A stretch of DNA of 64,000 nucleotides from Bryoerythrophyllum caledonicum. Lineage: Eukaryota; Streptophyta; Bryopsida; Pottiales; Pottiaceae. The stretch lies in assembly GCA_963971425.1 (NCBI GenBank), contig OZ020517.1, positions 6,698,501-6,762,500 of the forward strand, written 5' to 3'. Made by a program: the position numbers and the translations under genes. Below the pieces are notes generated by a model. It was given only the letters and a program-made list of their open reading frames with translations, ran no database searches and was not told the origin of the DNA. Shown piece by piece: positions 42,862 through 54,800 of this stretch; position 1 is the first letter of the stretch, and each line of letters opens with the position of its first letter.

Positions 42862-45807
42862 TCTCTTATTGAGGTCATACTAAACACCTTCAACAAACTT
42901 TGACCACCTTCTGGGGCAACTTTTTGCAGTACGGGCTGTGAATTTATTATGTTAACTTGAAAAAGATCATGTTAGGCACATGTGCACCAAATTTTAGAAG
43001 TAGAAGAGGTGTAGAAGATGTCCTAAAAAATCATGCAATGCAACTACGTGCTGAGAATCAACAATACACTTTATATTTTGCATATATCATATCCTTCTAA
43101 GTTTTTTGAAACTCACAAATCCATACGGTAGATGCAAAGATCTCAATTTCCTTTTGAACAGGTCATTTTCTTTCTTTTGAATGGACAAAAACTCGAATTT
43201 AGAAGTTATTAAAGTTTAGTGACAGTATTTGTGATATGTCACAATAAACTGCTGCACTATTTGGATATGTAAGTGAAAATAAATTGTAACTTTTGAACCG
43301 TAAGTCGGAATTCTACGAAATTTGTGTCTACGCAGAGCTAATCAAAAGTTGTCCATTCATGAAAAAATCTCAGAAAATAATGCCTAGAATTGAGAACGTG
43401 GTATCTTACCCAAACTCAAAATGTCCCCCGAGGGGACTTTGGTCCTTTAGGGGTTAAATGAGGATCATTCCATCCACTTGCATATCATCCAATTAGTATA
43501 TCCACTTACTTATGTGTCCACTTTTATGCTAGTACACACGAGTGAGCTACAGAATACTTTGTTTTATTTTGAGTTTTTTTTTCAAGATTAGAGTCTTCTT
43601 ATGCTTGTTATGTCTTCAAATTGGCTTACATTTATAAATAGACTTCTAGTTTAGGTCACTTATACTTTCATTGTTGTAGTGAAGGTTTAATTCTTTTGAA
43701 TATATGACTAGTGTTCATATCTTTTTGATTGATATAAAGTAGATTTGATAAATAGATCTTTTTAAATGATATTGCCAAATCTGATATCTGATATCTTGTT
43801 ATATTATATCAAGACTATGTTTAGCACCAAGAATTTATCATTTTTTATTAATTAAAAAATTTCTTTGGAGCTTCCCTACAATTAAGAAGTAAGCATAAGT
43901 CTTTAGGATAGGGCTCAATAAACATCATGAATAGATAATGAAACTCGTCGCATGAGGAAAATGAAGAAATGTCCTTTTCTACATCTATTTTATACTAGAA
44001 TAACACTAAACCACTACAATATTAATCCATCAATTAATTGAAGATAAGATGGCGTGAAAATTACATTGAGATAACAGTTGTAAAAAAGGCATGCAAGTAA
44101 CCTCATCAAATTAGATATAAAGATGTCTACATGAGATTGGTATATATTAGAATGGCAAGAAATGACAATAAACTTTATTTATGATGGCAATGGTGAAATT
44201 AACATTTGATTAACATTAACATTACATTATAATGAAATGTTACTTCGCATGCTATTGAATAGATATCAATGTAGCATGTATAAGAATAACATTATGCAAA
44301 TGTTATATAAGTATCCAAAGATTGGATGAATTACAGAAATAACAAGGGTCATTGTAGTGATAAAACCATACACTAAATGCAAAGTAGTAGACTATAAAGT
44401 AATTGCTATAAAGATCGCATCTTTATTTTATTTTTTGACTTGTGGACGTTTAGTGTATCAAAAGTAGAAGACTGTCAAGGATGAAAAGTCGATGATTGTA
44501 ACCAAAATTTGGTTGGAATGAGGATGAGAAGTTAATGGGGGAGAATAAAGGCATAGCGGCCGGTAGCCGGTTGATTGAGGGTCACATTAATGACACTGGC
44601 GGAATCTTTAGTGTAGTTTTAACAAGGAAACTTTATTGTTCATGGTGTTGGCATAGTTGATAGTATTGGGGCAATTGACGCTAATTAATTGTCATGGACG
44701 GGTAGCTCGGATATTATTGAGGGTGACAGTGCATGGCAGAGTGTCACTTGTTGCAAAATCTTCACTGAGAAGCAACTACGCATGAAATGGTATGCATCTC
44801 GTATATTCTTTTGCCTTCATCCACTTCATCATTTATTATTTTGTCCTCTCACTTTTGCATAACTTTTATTGAGGTGTTAATTTTGAAAGTATGCTTGCCA
44901 TATTGGAAAATATGTGAGATTATACATACACTTACTTTCCAACATAGCATTCTAGTAATGATACGCATTTGAAATTAGTCCAACCATGCCTAAGAGCATG
45001 CATTTTTGCACTTACAATGTCAACTCGTAATGCACTTTAAGCACCTTCATGATAATAAAATTATATTTTCAAGTAAAAATGTAAGCACTCTAGGGGCATA
45101 TAAAGAGTCTTGGCTTAATCAAACATAGGATAAAAATATATTATAATGATGCCTCACTCTATAATTTTCAATGCTACTATTGTTGTCTACACAAATGACA
45201 TGTAAAAACTTGTTGGAAAAAATGATACAAATGTAGTAATCATTGTTCATGTCAGGAATATATAAAATCTTATGGTTGATAAAAAAAGAATAAGATACAT
45301 GGTTTATCATACTTCTATATGTAGCTACCATAATACTTCAAGCCTCAGCATATACAAATTCCACACTATATTTAGCTTATCATCCTATGATTTCAGTAAA
45401 TATTGTTATAACTTATTGGAATTACATATTATGAATTATTTCAATACATATATATATACTATTAATAGAACCTAGTAGATGTAGTATTCACCATGTTTGT
45501 ATTCATACATACTCAATAAATCCAACCCAACTTAAACTATTATAGCATTCCTCAATCTTCATGCTCTTATTCCACTACAAAATTTCAGTGTATTAACTCA
45601 TAGTTGCAAAATAAATAAATAAATTGGGTCTAGTACCTCTCAAACTCCTTGGTAAATTTCCACTCATAAATTTGGTAGCCATACATTCCAAGGAATACCA
45701 CTTTCCACAACATATTCTTCGAACCTTCATCCTTCTTTCAATATTCAAAGTACTATAAATTGTACTAAGATTGTTGGTGGACATAGCAATCTAGAACTTA
45801 ATATTAA
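42862..45807. other. AT-rich sequence with no gene; one TTAA-element end
   Basis: Mostly AT-rich with no convincing frame. At 43441-43457 the string ggtcctttaggggttaa matches the right end of the piggyBac-like family (GGGG 43450-43453, TTAA 43454-43457); the matching left end was not located. Confidence 0.4.
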
Positions 45808-46173
45808 CCCCTAAGGTTCCTTGATGATTTCTCAAAAAATCAAACACTTCAAAACTACTTATTCTAGTGCAAAGAGAAGGAACAAAAAATAAAAGTTTTT
45901 TTTAAAACTTTTAGACGCACGATCCTTATCTAGACTATTAGAAATACATGTTCTCCAAATTTCATGGAATTTGATTTTACGGATTGGGAGGTTACAGTGT
46001 TTGAAGAGAAAAACAAGGTCTTTTTCTTCCCTTTGTTCACATGAGCAGCAGAGTTTGACTTCTCTTATTGTCAAATTTTTGCATTGCACAAGGCCTAAAT
46101 TTTATACCATCATGTAGTAAATGATGCAAATTCTTTGTTCACCATTTTATACAGGTAAAAAAGCAGTGTAACA
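45808..46173. mobile_element. piggyBac-like element, copy D (truncated)
   Basis: Begins after TTAA (45804-45807) with CCCCTAAGGTTCC. It then follows the inverted right half of copy A: caaacacttcaaaactactt, tctagtgcaaagagaagg, caaatttttgcattgcacaa, aggcctaaattttata. Similarity fades near 46173 and no right end is seen. Confidence 0.55.
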
Positions 46174-46294
46174 TAATCAAGGAAATTGTAGAAGGGATAG
46201 AAATATAGTATTTGTGAAAACGTCACATGTGCATGTGACATTTTTTTTGGCAAGGCAACTTGATTTCTTAAAAATTGCAACAAATGAGATGTAC

Positions 46295-46321
46295 TTATAT
46301 ATATATATATATATATATATC
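46295..46321. repeat. (TA)n microsatellite
   Basis: About 13 uninterrupted TA units. Confidence 0.9.
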
Positions 46322-46760
46322 CTGATTTCATGATTAAAAATAAGTGATTTTGAAAGAAAAAATGAAAAAGAATCATGAAAGAAATTTGATGAAATATAAG
46401 TCACAAGTTTTTACATTTAGCGATAGATGATTACATGCTAAGATTTCATAAACAAGTACATGCGTTTCAAAAGGATTGCAACACTCTCTATACATATTCA
46501 ATCAAACTTGTATGTACATCCTTTACAGTATTTACATACACCAACTAAATTGTAGACCAAACAAAAACGTGAGTGATATTTAACTATATAACAAGCTTTA
46601 CATTAATTCCTAAATTCAAGCATAAGCAAACTTCAATGACCACATTGATATAAATATGATCACATAACTATCATCATGTAATGCTATGTCTATAGGCTTA
46701 TATTGAAATTATGGGCATTTTTTATTTTTCCCCTCTTTTTTTCAAAAAACACATCTTCTC
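46322..46760. other. AT-rich spacer, no gene
   Basis: Nothing recognised between the TA microsatellite and the 86-bp array. Confidence 0.4.
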
Positions 46761-47190
46761 TATTAATACACTTCTATATAGAAAAGTATGTATTTCTTCA
46801 ACATGTATATATTAAAAAATTGTGCATTTATTTGAAATGTACACCCTATTAATACACTTCCATATAGAAAAGTATGTATTTCTTCAACATGTATATATTA
46901 AAAAATCGTGCATTTATTTGAAATGTACACCCTATTAATACACTTCCATATAGAAAAGTATGTATTTCTTCAACATGTATATATTAAAAAATCGTGCATT
47001 TATTTGAAATGTACACCCTATTAATACACTTCCATATTGAAAAGTATGTATTTCTTCAACATGTATATATTAAAAAATCGTGCATTTATTTGAAATGTAC
47101 ACCCTATTAATACACTTCCATATAGAAAAGTATGTATTTCTTCAACATGTATATATTAAAAAATCGTGCATTTATTTGAAATGTACATAT
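46761..47190. repeat. 86-bp tandem repeat, five copies
   Basis: The phrase tattaatacacttc(c/t)atat recurs at 46761, 46847, 46933, 47019 and 47105, an exact 86-bp period. Copies 2 to 5 differ by only one or two bases; the first is slightly more divergent. High identity indicates recent expansion. Each unit contains gaaaagtatgtatttcttca and a short atgtatatat motif. Confidence 0.95.
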
Positions 47191-47735
47191 TTACATGAAT
47201 GCATCAAGCTTCCCATAATATGAAACTATTGGATGAACCAATACACCACCACAATGACATTTAATTACTTATATCAAACATCATCTATACTAAAAGTATT
47301 TCAGTCCTTGTCTATTGGAACTAGTCATTTTGAACATATGACATTTCTACTAGCTACAATAATCGTACACACTAATTTAATCTACATGGCCTACATTAAT
47401 CGTACGCACTAATTTAATCTACATGGCCTACATTAGATCTTGTATGATGTAAAAGTAATGGATGGCTCTCAAACTAAGCGCTATTCTTTTGAAAGAACAA
47501 TCTTCTTTTCTTGAAAAACAATCCTCTCTTCTTGAAAAACAATCTTCTCCATGGAATGCCCTTTCAATTCTTGAGAAAATGCTTTGCTCTGAAAACCAAT
47601 TTGGTGCAAAATGGTGAAGGACTCATGGAATTCATATAGCGCCAAATGTGCAGTGTTAGAGGGGATGAATGGTGCCACAAACTAGTCAGTGAAAATAGTG
47701 TGCATTATTCACAATGATCATTGAGGGCAACTTAA
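47191..47735. other. No gene; short duplication
   Basis: A 35-37 bp direct duplication (aatcgtac(a/g)cactaattta ... ctacatggcctacatta) occurs at about 47362 and 47398. 47490-47550 has repeated tcttgaaaaacaatc phrases. No coding frame of interest. Confidence 0.5.
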
Positions 47736-48165
47736 CCCCTAAGAGCCCAACTGTACATGGGGTGTACGTTTTGGATTTTGGGTAGGTTCTCCAAATTAAA
47801 AAAAAAACTTTTATTAAAATCTTTTACAAGATTGTCCCTGATAAGAGCTCCATGGAAATATTTGTATAATTTTTTTTGGATTCATGGTTTGAAAATTAGG
47901 ACCACTCAAAATTTGAATTAGGGACTCCGGGCAACTCCAAAATTTTGCTAGAAGTCCTATTGACATTGAGATTTTCCATACATGTAGATAATATTACATT
48001 CTTTGAAGATGTCAAAAAAATAAATTCTTGTCTTTAGTGTAAAAAAACATTTTAACTCAAATCAAACATTTTTATACATTTCGGGCAAGCGGGGAAAAAA
48101 CTTCATCTTTTCTACATAAAACCTAGAGATCTTCATATTTTTCAATTTTCATTTTTTCTCATCCC
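47736..48165. mobile_element. piggyBac-like element, copy C (left part only)
   Basis: Follows TTAA (47732-47735) with CCCCTAAGAGCCC. The interior matches copies A and B (gattttgggtaggttctcca, cttgtctttagtgtaaaa, cttcatcttttctacataaa, acctagagatcttcatattt) and ends abruptly near 48165, so the right half is missing. Confidence 0.55.
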
Positions 48166-48780
48166 ATTGGTCCCTCACGCATCAATTGCAACTAATGCCA
48201 AACCTGCATCAAACCCTAGCGCAATACACTACAAGAATCGGGACAAGGCACTAAATCGCATGAGTCAAGTCACGTCAAAACCAACATTGGAAGTAGAGCC
48301 AATGCTATGCCGATCTTCACGGTGACAACACAAAAACAAAATTCTTTAAAATCGACAAACATCCTTCGTGTGTTCAGATTTCCCTTGATCTCTTCCTGGC
48401 GTGCCTGAATCTGCTGAATTTGTAGATCTAGAGACAATGAAAAGGAGTCTAGACAATAAACGACCACTCTCATCCGTTTACTAAGGGATGAAATGGACGG
48501 TCCTTGTAGATTTACATGTAGAGAAAAAAAATTAAAGCAGTGTTACTGACAAAATTTTAATACAATTTAGTAGTAGATGATTTGAGATGTAACATTTTCG
48601 TCGTCCATGACGAGATGTTTGAGGCAGTTTATAACAAGGGCATTCACATGATGAGATCCGTATTGTAAAAAGTAGGGTCCATTGTTGCTAACAGGCACCT
48701 ACAACAGAAAAGATACATCCAAAAAACACTTGATAAATGCTTGGAAACATTCTAATATATTAATGACAGCAAAACATTAA
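48166..48780. other. No recognised gene
   Basis: A cactacaagaatcgggacaa string at 48228 resembles a CACTA/MITE end. A 67-codon minus-strand frame (48473-48270) has no recognisable domain. Confidence 0.35.
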
Positions 48781-49706
48781 CCCCTAAAGGACCACGACCA
48801 CTTTCGTTCTAAAACCAGTCCAAAACTGCCACTGCCAAAAAGAGACATGAAAATCACATTTTAAAGTGAATTTCGGATTTTCAACCGTAAGATCTTAAAA
48901 TAGACTTCTATATAAACATGCCATAAAATTTTGGTTGCAATCCACTGCACGGATTGATAGATTTTAGTGTTTAAAGTCAAAAAAATAGTTCATTTTCTTC
49001 CCTGCGTTGAGTAGATCAGCAGACTTTGACTTCACTTTGTATCAAATTTTTGCATTGTACAAGGTCTAAATCTTTTACCATTGTCTTGAGCATGATGTTA
49101 TTTCCCAGCACACCAATTTTAAGAGGTAAAAAAGGGGTGTAGCATATTCAAAACAAGTGTGCAAGGAGTGGAGGTTCAAAAATAGCCATTTCACATATTA
49201 TTTTTTTGTGAACTACGTATGTATTCAAATGATAATCCAAACGGTCAATAAGAAGGTTTTCACCACGTATTGCTGTTGAAAAAATAAAAAGTGAAAAATA
49301 TGAAGATCTCTAGGTTTTATGTAGAAAAGATGAAGTTTTTTTCCCCCGTTGCCCGACAATGTGTGAAATTGTTTGACTTGGAATAAAATGCCTTTTTACA
49401 CTAAAGACAAGATTTTTTTTTGAAAATTTCCCTAAAAAAGAAATATTCTTTATATGTGTGAAAAATCTCAATGTCAATAGAAACTTTTGTCAAAAATTTT
49501 GGAGGTGCCCGAAGTCCCCACTTTTGGCTTTGAGTGGTACTAACTTTCAAACCACAAATCCAAAAAAAATAAAAAAATATGTCCACAAAGCTCTTATCAG
49601 AGGCAATCTAGAATAAAAATTTCAAAGAAAAAGGATCTTTTTCCGAATTTTAGGAACCTGTCCAAAATCAGAAATCTCCTCAAAGGAGACTCTGGTCCTT
49701 TAGGGG
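48781..49706. mobile_element. piggyBac-like non-autonomous element, copy B (926 bp)
   Basis: Flanked by TTAA (48777-48780 and 49707-49710). The first and last 13 bp are perfect inverted repeats, CCCCTAAAGGACC. The interior is related to copy A. No coding frame of interest. The most intact member of the family here. Confidence 0.75.
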
Positions 49707-49710
49707 TTAA

Positions 49711-50139
49711 GAAGACTATATACCTCGTCCACGATGCGGTGACGTACAATTCAACCTCCAGAAACCCTTCCACCACCTACGAGAAGGGAAAAGATATTTT
49801 GATAAGAAATTAGATCATCTCTTATGTTCAAAATAAGTGTTTGCGGCGTTATATTTGTGGTCAAGATTAGTGTCTTGTAGATTGAGGCTTGCACTTGTTT
49901 TGTCTTTGTTGAAGTGCATCAAAATTAAACAAAGAATGAGTTCAGTACACCGTTCACTGAATATAGTGTGGAGGTATAGGTAATGTGGATGAAAATTGAG
50001 GTGGACCACATCAATTCTAGTTTTGGATGAAAATTGAGGTGGACCACATCAATTTTGGTTTTGGATACTTTTGCTCTCTGAAGCCCCTCCCACCATCACT
50101 TAGAATCTCTCCGTTCCTTGCAGAGATGAGGAAGTAGGC
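49711..50139. other. Spacer with a short direct duplication
   Basis: The string gatgaaaattgaggtggacc acatcaatt occurs twice in tandem (about 49989 and 50029) and a related one lies near 51200. No gene. Confidence 0.45.
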
Positions 50140-50290
50140 TTTGGAGGTGATAGAAGGTGCACAATAGGAAGTAGGGTTTGTTGGTGATAGAAGGTGCACA
50201 ATAGAAAGTAGGATTTGCACGTGATAGAAGGTACACAATAGAAAGAAAGGTTTGTAGGTGATAGAAGGTGCACAATAGGAAGTAGGGTTT
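50140..50290. repeat. 37-bp tandem repeat, four copies
   Basis: gtgatagaaggt(g/a)cacaata recurs at 50147, 50184, 50221 and 50258, an exact 37-bp period. Copies differ at a few positions. It immediately precedes the first exon of the coiled-coil gene fragment. Confidence 0.9.
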
Positions 50291-50938
50291 CATGTGTTTG
50301 AGGAGCTTGAGGAGCAATACAAGGAGCTTAGTGATCGCCTCCATGACTGCCTCCATGACGATCGAACTCTCTTGGAAGGTACCTGTGTCTGCAAAGTGGA
50401 AGAAAGGCACACTTGTATCTCAACAGGCATCATCATGTTTATACAGATTTTTGTGGAATTTGAATGTAACATTGTCTGACATTACCTGAACAGCTGAGCG
50501 AGAGCAGATGAAGGAGGAAAAATCAACCATGACTCTTGAGCTTGCGGCATCCAGAGGTGCCAATGAGTTGATTCAAGCGCTTCAATGTCGCCAGAGTGTG
50601 GGGGAAGATCAGCGTTTGAGCCTTGTCAAGAGCATCAGAGAGGTTGAGTACTACATTCGCTGCTCTGACCTATGGAAAAATCTTTTCTAGGGCTTTTACA
50701 CCAACGTTGATCTGCCTGCTGCAGCTGGAGGAGAAATTGAAGCAGCAAAGGGTGCCAGTTACTATTGCGGAGGCCACCCTATTCTAGAGCGTACAAACAT
50801 TGTTAGTGAATATTCTGGTTCGATTTCAGGTTGGAGGAACAGTTCTTGAACTTGCAGGCTGAGCTTGAGCAAGAACGACTACAACGACAAGCAAGTGAGA
50901 AAGAGAACAAGACACTTGAACGTGAATCACAACAGAAG
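50282..50938 (+). pseudogene. Coiled-coil protein gene fragment, four exons
   Basis: Exon-like pieces with intact GT/AG borders: up to 50378 (FEELEEQYKELSDRLHDCLH, donor AAG|GTACCT), 50494-50642 (EREQMKEEKSTMTLELAASR, GANELIQALQCRQSVGEDQR), 50725-about 50750 (LEEKLKQQR), and 50830-50938 (LEEQFLNLQAELEQERLQRQ, ASEKENKTLERESQQK|GTAGAA). All have heptad-like Leu/Glu/Lys patterns. It resembles a stalk segment of a plant motor or tethering protein, but the motif content is too generic to name one. Neither end of a normal gene is present, so I read it as a captured internal fragment. Confidence 0.5.
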
Positions 50939-52790
50939 GTAGAAACTGACTGAGCTGATTAGAAACCTCATATGGCACACCCCCGTGGTGGTGTAGTTTA
51001 GTTCACAACACATCTGGTGCACTCATGGCAAACAGGACAGAAACATATTTGAATGCAGTGTTTACGACAACTTAATATGACAATATTGTTTTGGTGTTTT
51101 CTCTTGCAGTGAGTACAACTTGTAAAAACTTATCCACATCAATTCCCGTGTCTTTTATTTTGAAACAAGCCACACTATTTCTAATGGACATGATTTGATG
51201 TGGATGGAAAATTCAAGTGGACCACTTTAATTTGTGTTTAATGAAATTACTGTAGGAAATTTCAAATAGTCTAGTCTACACTATATTCAGGGAACGGTGT
51301 AGTTGGAGGTACTTCTCCATATACATGCCACATGACAAATCTAGCCACCATGAATTTAATTTTAGGGGCCGCATGTCAGGTGCAAAGCGGCGAGTTGAAT
51401 GCTCGTGATAAACTAAAAAATTCAAAAACGGCTGTAAGTAACCAATCTTGCACTACTGTGAGAGGTCGTGGGCTGCCTCTGAAAAAAAAAGCTAGTCTTG
51501 TCGGGGAAAAGAAAAAAGAAGAAAAAAAAACCGGCCAGGCCGAATCTCTAGCGAGACTGAGCTGGGAGGCTCTCTGTGGGGAAGTGGGCTTTTTTCGGGG
51601 GAGGAAGGACGAGGTGTGAGCGGGAGGAAGTGCCGTTGGGCTCTTGCGATTTGGGGGAGCCTTGGTGTGGAGGGCTGTTGGAGAGTTCGTGTGTGCGTAG
51701 GCGAGTTTGGGGGTCTGTGGGTTTGTGTGGGGTTGGAGTTTTTTTTTTTTTTGTGTGAGGGGAGAACAGTGTTGGGAGGTCGGTCTGAGTTGAGTGAGAA
51801 TTTGTGTCTGTGAGGGGTGAATCAATGTGCGCGCAAGAGAGAGCGGTGTCTGCATTCTTGGTGGGAGCTTTATGCGCGGTTGCGGTGTGTGAAGAGAGTG
51901 TGTGAAGAGAAGAGCAATGACGAAGTTGGGGGCTCCGGAGTGCTGTGGAGCGAAGCGCGAGGGTTTTTGTGGTGCTCGGCGAACGCGCAAACGTGTGCCG
52001 AGCGAGGGGCGGCCTGCGCGCGAGCAGGGGACGTGCGTGTGTAACGAGGTCGTAGGCGATTACGGCGGAACGATCCGATTGGGTTCTATTCGGGTTGGAG
52101 GAGCAATCTGTGTATGCGCGCGGTGATGTTGTCAGAAGGAGGAGTTTGGTTCGGTTCGGAAGGGAGTGCCGTTGGGTGCGAGCTGGAGGACTTGGTTTTC
52201 AGTACTGGGGAGTGTTTGTGAACACACTTCGTGCAGGGTGTGAGTTGGAGGAGCCCCGACCAGTCTGGGAGTGCGATGGTGTAACACTGGACTTGTGTAG
52301 AGAGTGGCGATTTCGGTGGGAATGTGTGCATGGAGCGCGGAAGTGGAAGAGCGCGCGAGCACAGCGGCTGCGGTGGGATATGTTAGGGTTTTTCAGCTTG
52401 TTGGTGAACGCTCGATTGCGATTGAAGAATGTTTCAGTTTTTTTTTGTTGCTTGGAGTTTTCAATGTCCGTTGACATTGTGTAGAGAAGAGTGCTACTTT
52501 GGCGCGAATTTTAAGGGAAGTGCAGTAACTTAAGTTTTATCCTGTGAGATCAGGTTAGATGTGTGTTGGCTCGAATTGATCTCCAGATTTTCGCCATCAT
52601 GTCGATGTAGATGGCTGATTTGGTTCTCCGGTGATTGGAGGGTTGCAATGTTGATGACGTAGTGATTGTTGCTGGTGGTTTCGTACTGCAAGCGATAGGA
52701 GCTAATCATTAGGCTGGGGGCTGGTGTGAAGGCAGTGACGCCATCAACTTGCACTGCGGTCGGTGAATGAGGGTGTTGGTGTGCGGTTTG
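50939..52790. other. Spacer including a GC-rich, promoter-like stretch
   Basis: 51360-52500 is unusually G-rich with many CpG dinucleotides and T-runs, like a plant promoter plus untranslated leader. Several open frames on both strands are low-complexity (for example 51990-51376 minus) and lack domains. It may be captured together with the AP2/V-ATPase pieces that follow. Confidence 0.4.
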
Positions 52791-52799
52791 TGACGAGGT

Positions 52800-52992
52800 G
52801 CACTTCAGGGGCGCGGAGACAGGCTTCCTGGGCGTGCCGCACCGGTCGGAGCTGAACAAGTGGGTGACGGAGATCCGGCCCACAGTGCAGAAGCACAAGA
52901 TCTGGCTGGGGACGCACAAGACGTGGGAGGAGATCGCACCGTTCCTCAAGACGCAGGCTGTGACCGCCGCGAAGGGCCACCGAGGGTGGTGA
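52800..52992 (+). pseudogene. AP2/ERF DNA-binding domain fragment
   Basis: A 64-codon frame reads FRGAETGFLGVPHRSELNKW, VTEIRPTVQKHKIWLGTHKT and WEEIAPFLKTQAVTAAKGH. It fits the AP2/ERF pattern: YRGV...W-x-AEIR near the start, then (R/K)-x-WLGT(F)-x-T-x-EEAA. Kept residues include the W-x-x-EIR strand and the WLGT turn. The end (usually EEAARAYD-AA) is replaced by EEIAPFLKTQAV, and the initial YRGV is distorted, so DNA binding is unlikely. AP2/ERF proteins are plant transcription factors. It joins directly to a V-ATPase E fragment, which is not a natural arrangement. Confidence 0.6.
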
Positions 52993-53028
52993 GGACCAAG
53001 CGCGGAGGAGCAGCAGCCCTACGAGCTG

Positions 53029-53205
53029 GAGGTTTCGAAGCAGGTGCAGCAGATGGTGCAGTTCATCCACCAGGAATCGGAGGAGAAGGCTAACAAGATT
53101 TCGGTTTCTGCTGAAGAGGAATTCAAACATCGAGAAGCTGCAAATAGTGGCAGCTGAAAAGAAGAAGATCCGCCAAAAGTTCGAGTGCAAGTAGAAGCAA
53201 GTGTT
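53029..53205 (+). pseudogene. V-type ATPase subunit E, N-terminal fragment
   Basis: From 53029 the frame reads EVSKQVQQMVQFIHQESEEK and ANKISVSAEEEF. After a one-base insertion near 53126 the next frame reads NIEKLQIVAAEKKKIRQKFE followed by CK, a stop and KQV. This is the start of plant V-ATPase subunit E (VSKQIQQMV-RFIRQEAEEKA), a peripheral-stalk coiled coil of the proton pump. Beyond KQV the homology is lost. A frameshift, a TAG in place of a sense codon, and an abrupt end mark it as a dead fragment. It is fused behind the AP2-like piece. Confidence 0.85.
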
Positions 53206-53833
53206 GCGCGCGCGTCGTGTCCTCCTATGGAGTGAAGGCAAGGAGCTGCCCACGTGACTGCGGCTATGCAGTTCCTTGCTCGAGATCGTAAGCCCTGCTA
53301 ATGGTTACTTCCTTCATGCTACAGGTTTTTTTTAAAATTTGCGTTGGTCTGGCTAGAGCTGCGAATTCTCATGGGCTGGTCACTCCAGCTTGATGTAGAT
53401 GCTCGGTTGGATATTTTTGAATGCACCACTGTATAGAGCTTGAGAATTCAGTCGGGTTAGGCTCAAAAAACTCTGCATTCGGTCCTTGTATGCAAAAGTT
53501 ATGGATGGTTAACTCAACCTCGTATAATATCTTACTGTGGTGAATATTTTTGATTTGGAACGTAAGTCTGATGCATGCAACATGATAGTTGAGTAGGAAA
53601 GAAAAAGTTAATAAGATTAGGCTCAGAAAAGATGGAAATCTGACGTGGGGCGTGGGAGTTAAGAATTAGTGGCTTCTGGATAAAAATTAGTAGCAAATTA
53701 AAACAGTAGAATTAATAGTAACTAGTTTTAGGGTTATTTAATGAATGGGAGGTGAGAATTACTTACTCAATCGGTCGGATTAATCTAACTCATAATTACG
53801 GTGGAGAACACATAATTTAGGAAGGAATTTTTT

Positions 53834-53868
<35 letters not shown>

Positions 53869-54250
53869 TTATTTTTATTTTTAAATTTTAAAAAAATTAC
53901 TAGAAAATTAGAAAAAAATAAATTGAAGTAAAGAAACAAAAAAATTAATAATAATACAAGTAAGTAATAATAAATACTTAAATTTATTAGATTTATCAGG
54001 GTTAAATAATAGATTTAAACGTAATCCAAGTCAACTTAAATCAGGGGAAAATAATAATAATAGTATTAAATATATATATAGAAAAGAAAAGAAAAAATCC
54101 AAATACAATAAAAAATAGAAGTTACAGATCAATACATGGCATAGTTAAAAACATGCAGCAATAGGACCTTCTGGGTTTAGAATTTGTCCTCTTAGGAAGT
54201 GAATTTTTGGGCTTACACGGTTCAAGTATTGTCGTGATTGATCAGATACT
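53206..54250. other. AT-rich spacer with an (AAT)n microsatellite
   Basis: 53835-53868 is a run of about 11 AAT units. The rest is AT-rich with no gene. The short segment right after the V-ATPase piece (gtagaagcaagtgttgcgcg, 53189) is repeated at 54758. Confidence 0.6.
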
Positions 54251-54800
54251 AGCACGTTATGGGTTTCGAGATCTGGTTTCTAGGAAATATGTGGACGCGG
54301 TTCAAGGACTTCGTTACTTCTTTTGGCTTGTACGCTGAAGGATTTTTCGGCTTGAGAGTTGAAGGAATTTGTCAGTTTTCTAGGCCCGGTAGATGGTTTT
54401 TTTCGGCCTCAAAGCTAAGTGAATTTGTTAGTTGTTTGGGCTTGAGAGTTGAAATAGTTTGTTGGATTTTTCGGCTTGAGAGTTGAAATTGTTTGTTGGA
54501 CTTTTTGGCTGGAGAGCTGAAGGAGATTCTTAGTCCTTCCAACTCGGAAGTTGAAGCACTCAGGATAATCGCAGCAGTTGAGATCTGTTTTCTCTGGAAT
54601 CAGTGGTGTTTGTGTCATGAATCTTGAGGATTATCCTGTTTGAGCTGTGAGATGTCACTCAATCCAATCGCTACCTTGTGTCGTGAATCTCAGATCTGCG
54701 TGTGCTTTTGGTTTGGAATACTGGCGATCACGGAACTTGAGGTGTTTTCCATCTGAAGTAGAAGCAAGTGTTGCGCGCTTTGGTGTCTTACTATGGAGCG
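54251..54800. repeat. Diverged short repeats (ggcttgagagttgaa) and a duplicated segment
   Basis: The phrase gg(c/a)ttgagagttgaa recurs at about 54350, 54441, 54474 and, diverged, 54506, with tttgttgga between. At 54758-54795 the sequence gtagaagcaagtgttgcgcg, followed by a gtcttactatggagc-like string, repeats the region just after the V-ATPase fragment. A 75-codon frame across the repeats is not accepted as a gene. Confidence 0.5.

Noticed and set aside
51376..51990. A 204-codon minus-strand frame rich in Pro, Ser and Thr
   Set aside because: Low complexity opposite a G-rich stretch, no recognisable domain, no splice or promoter support.
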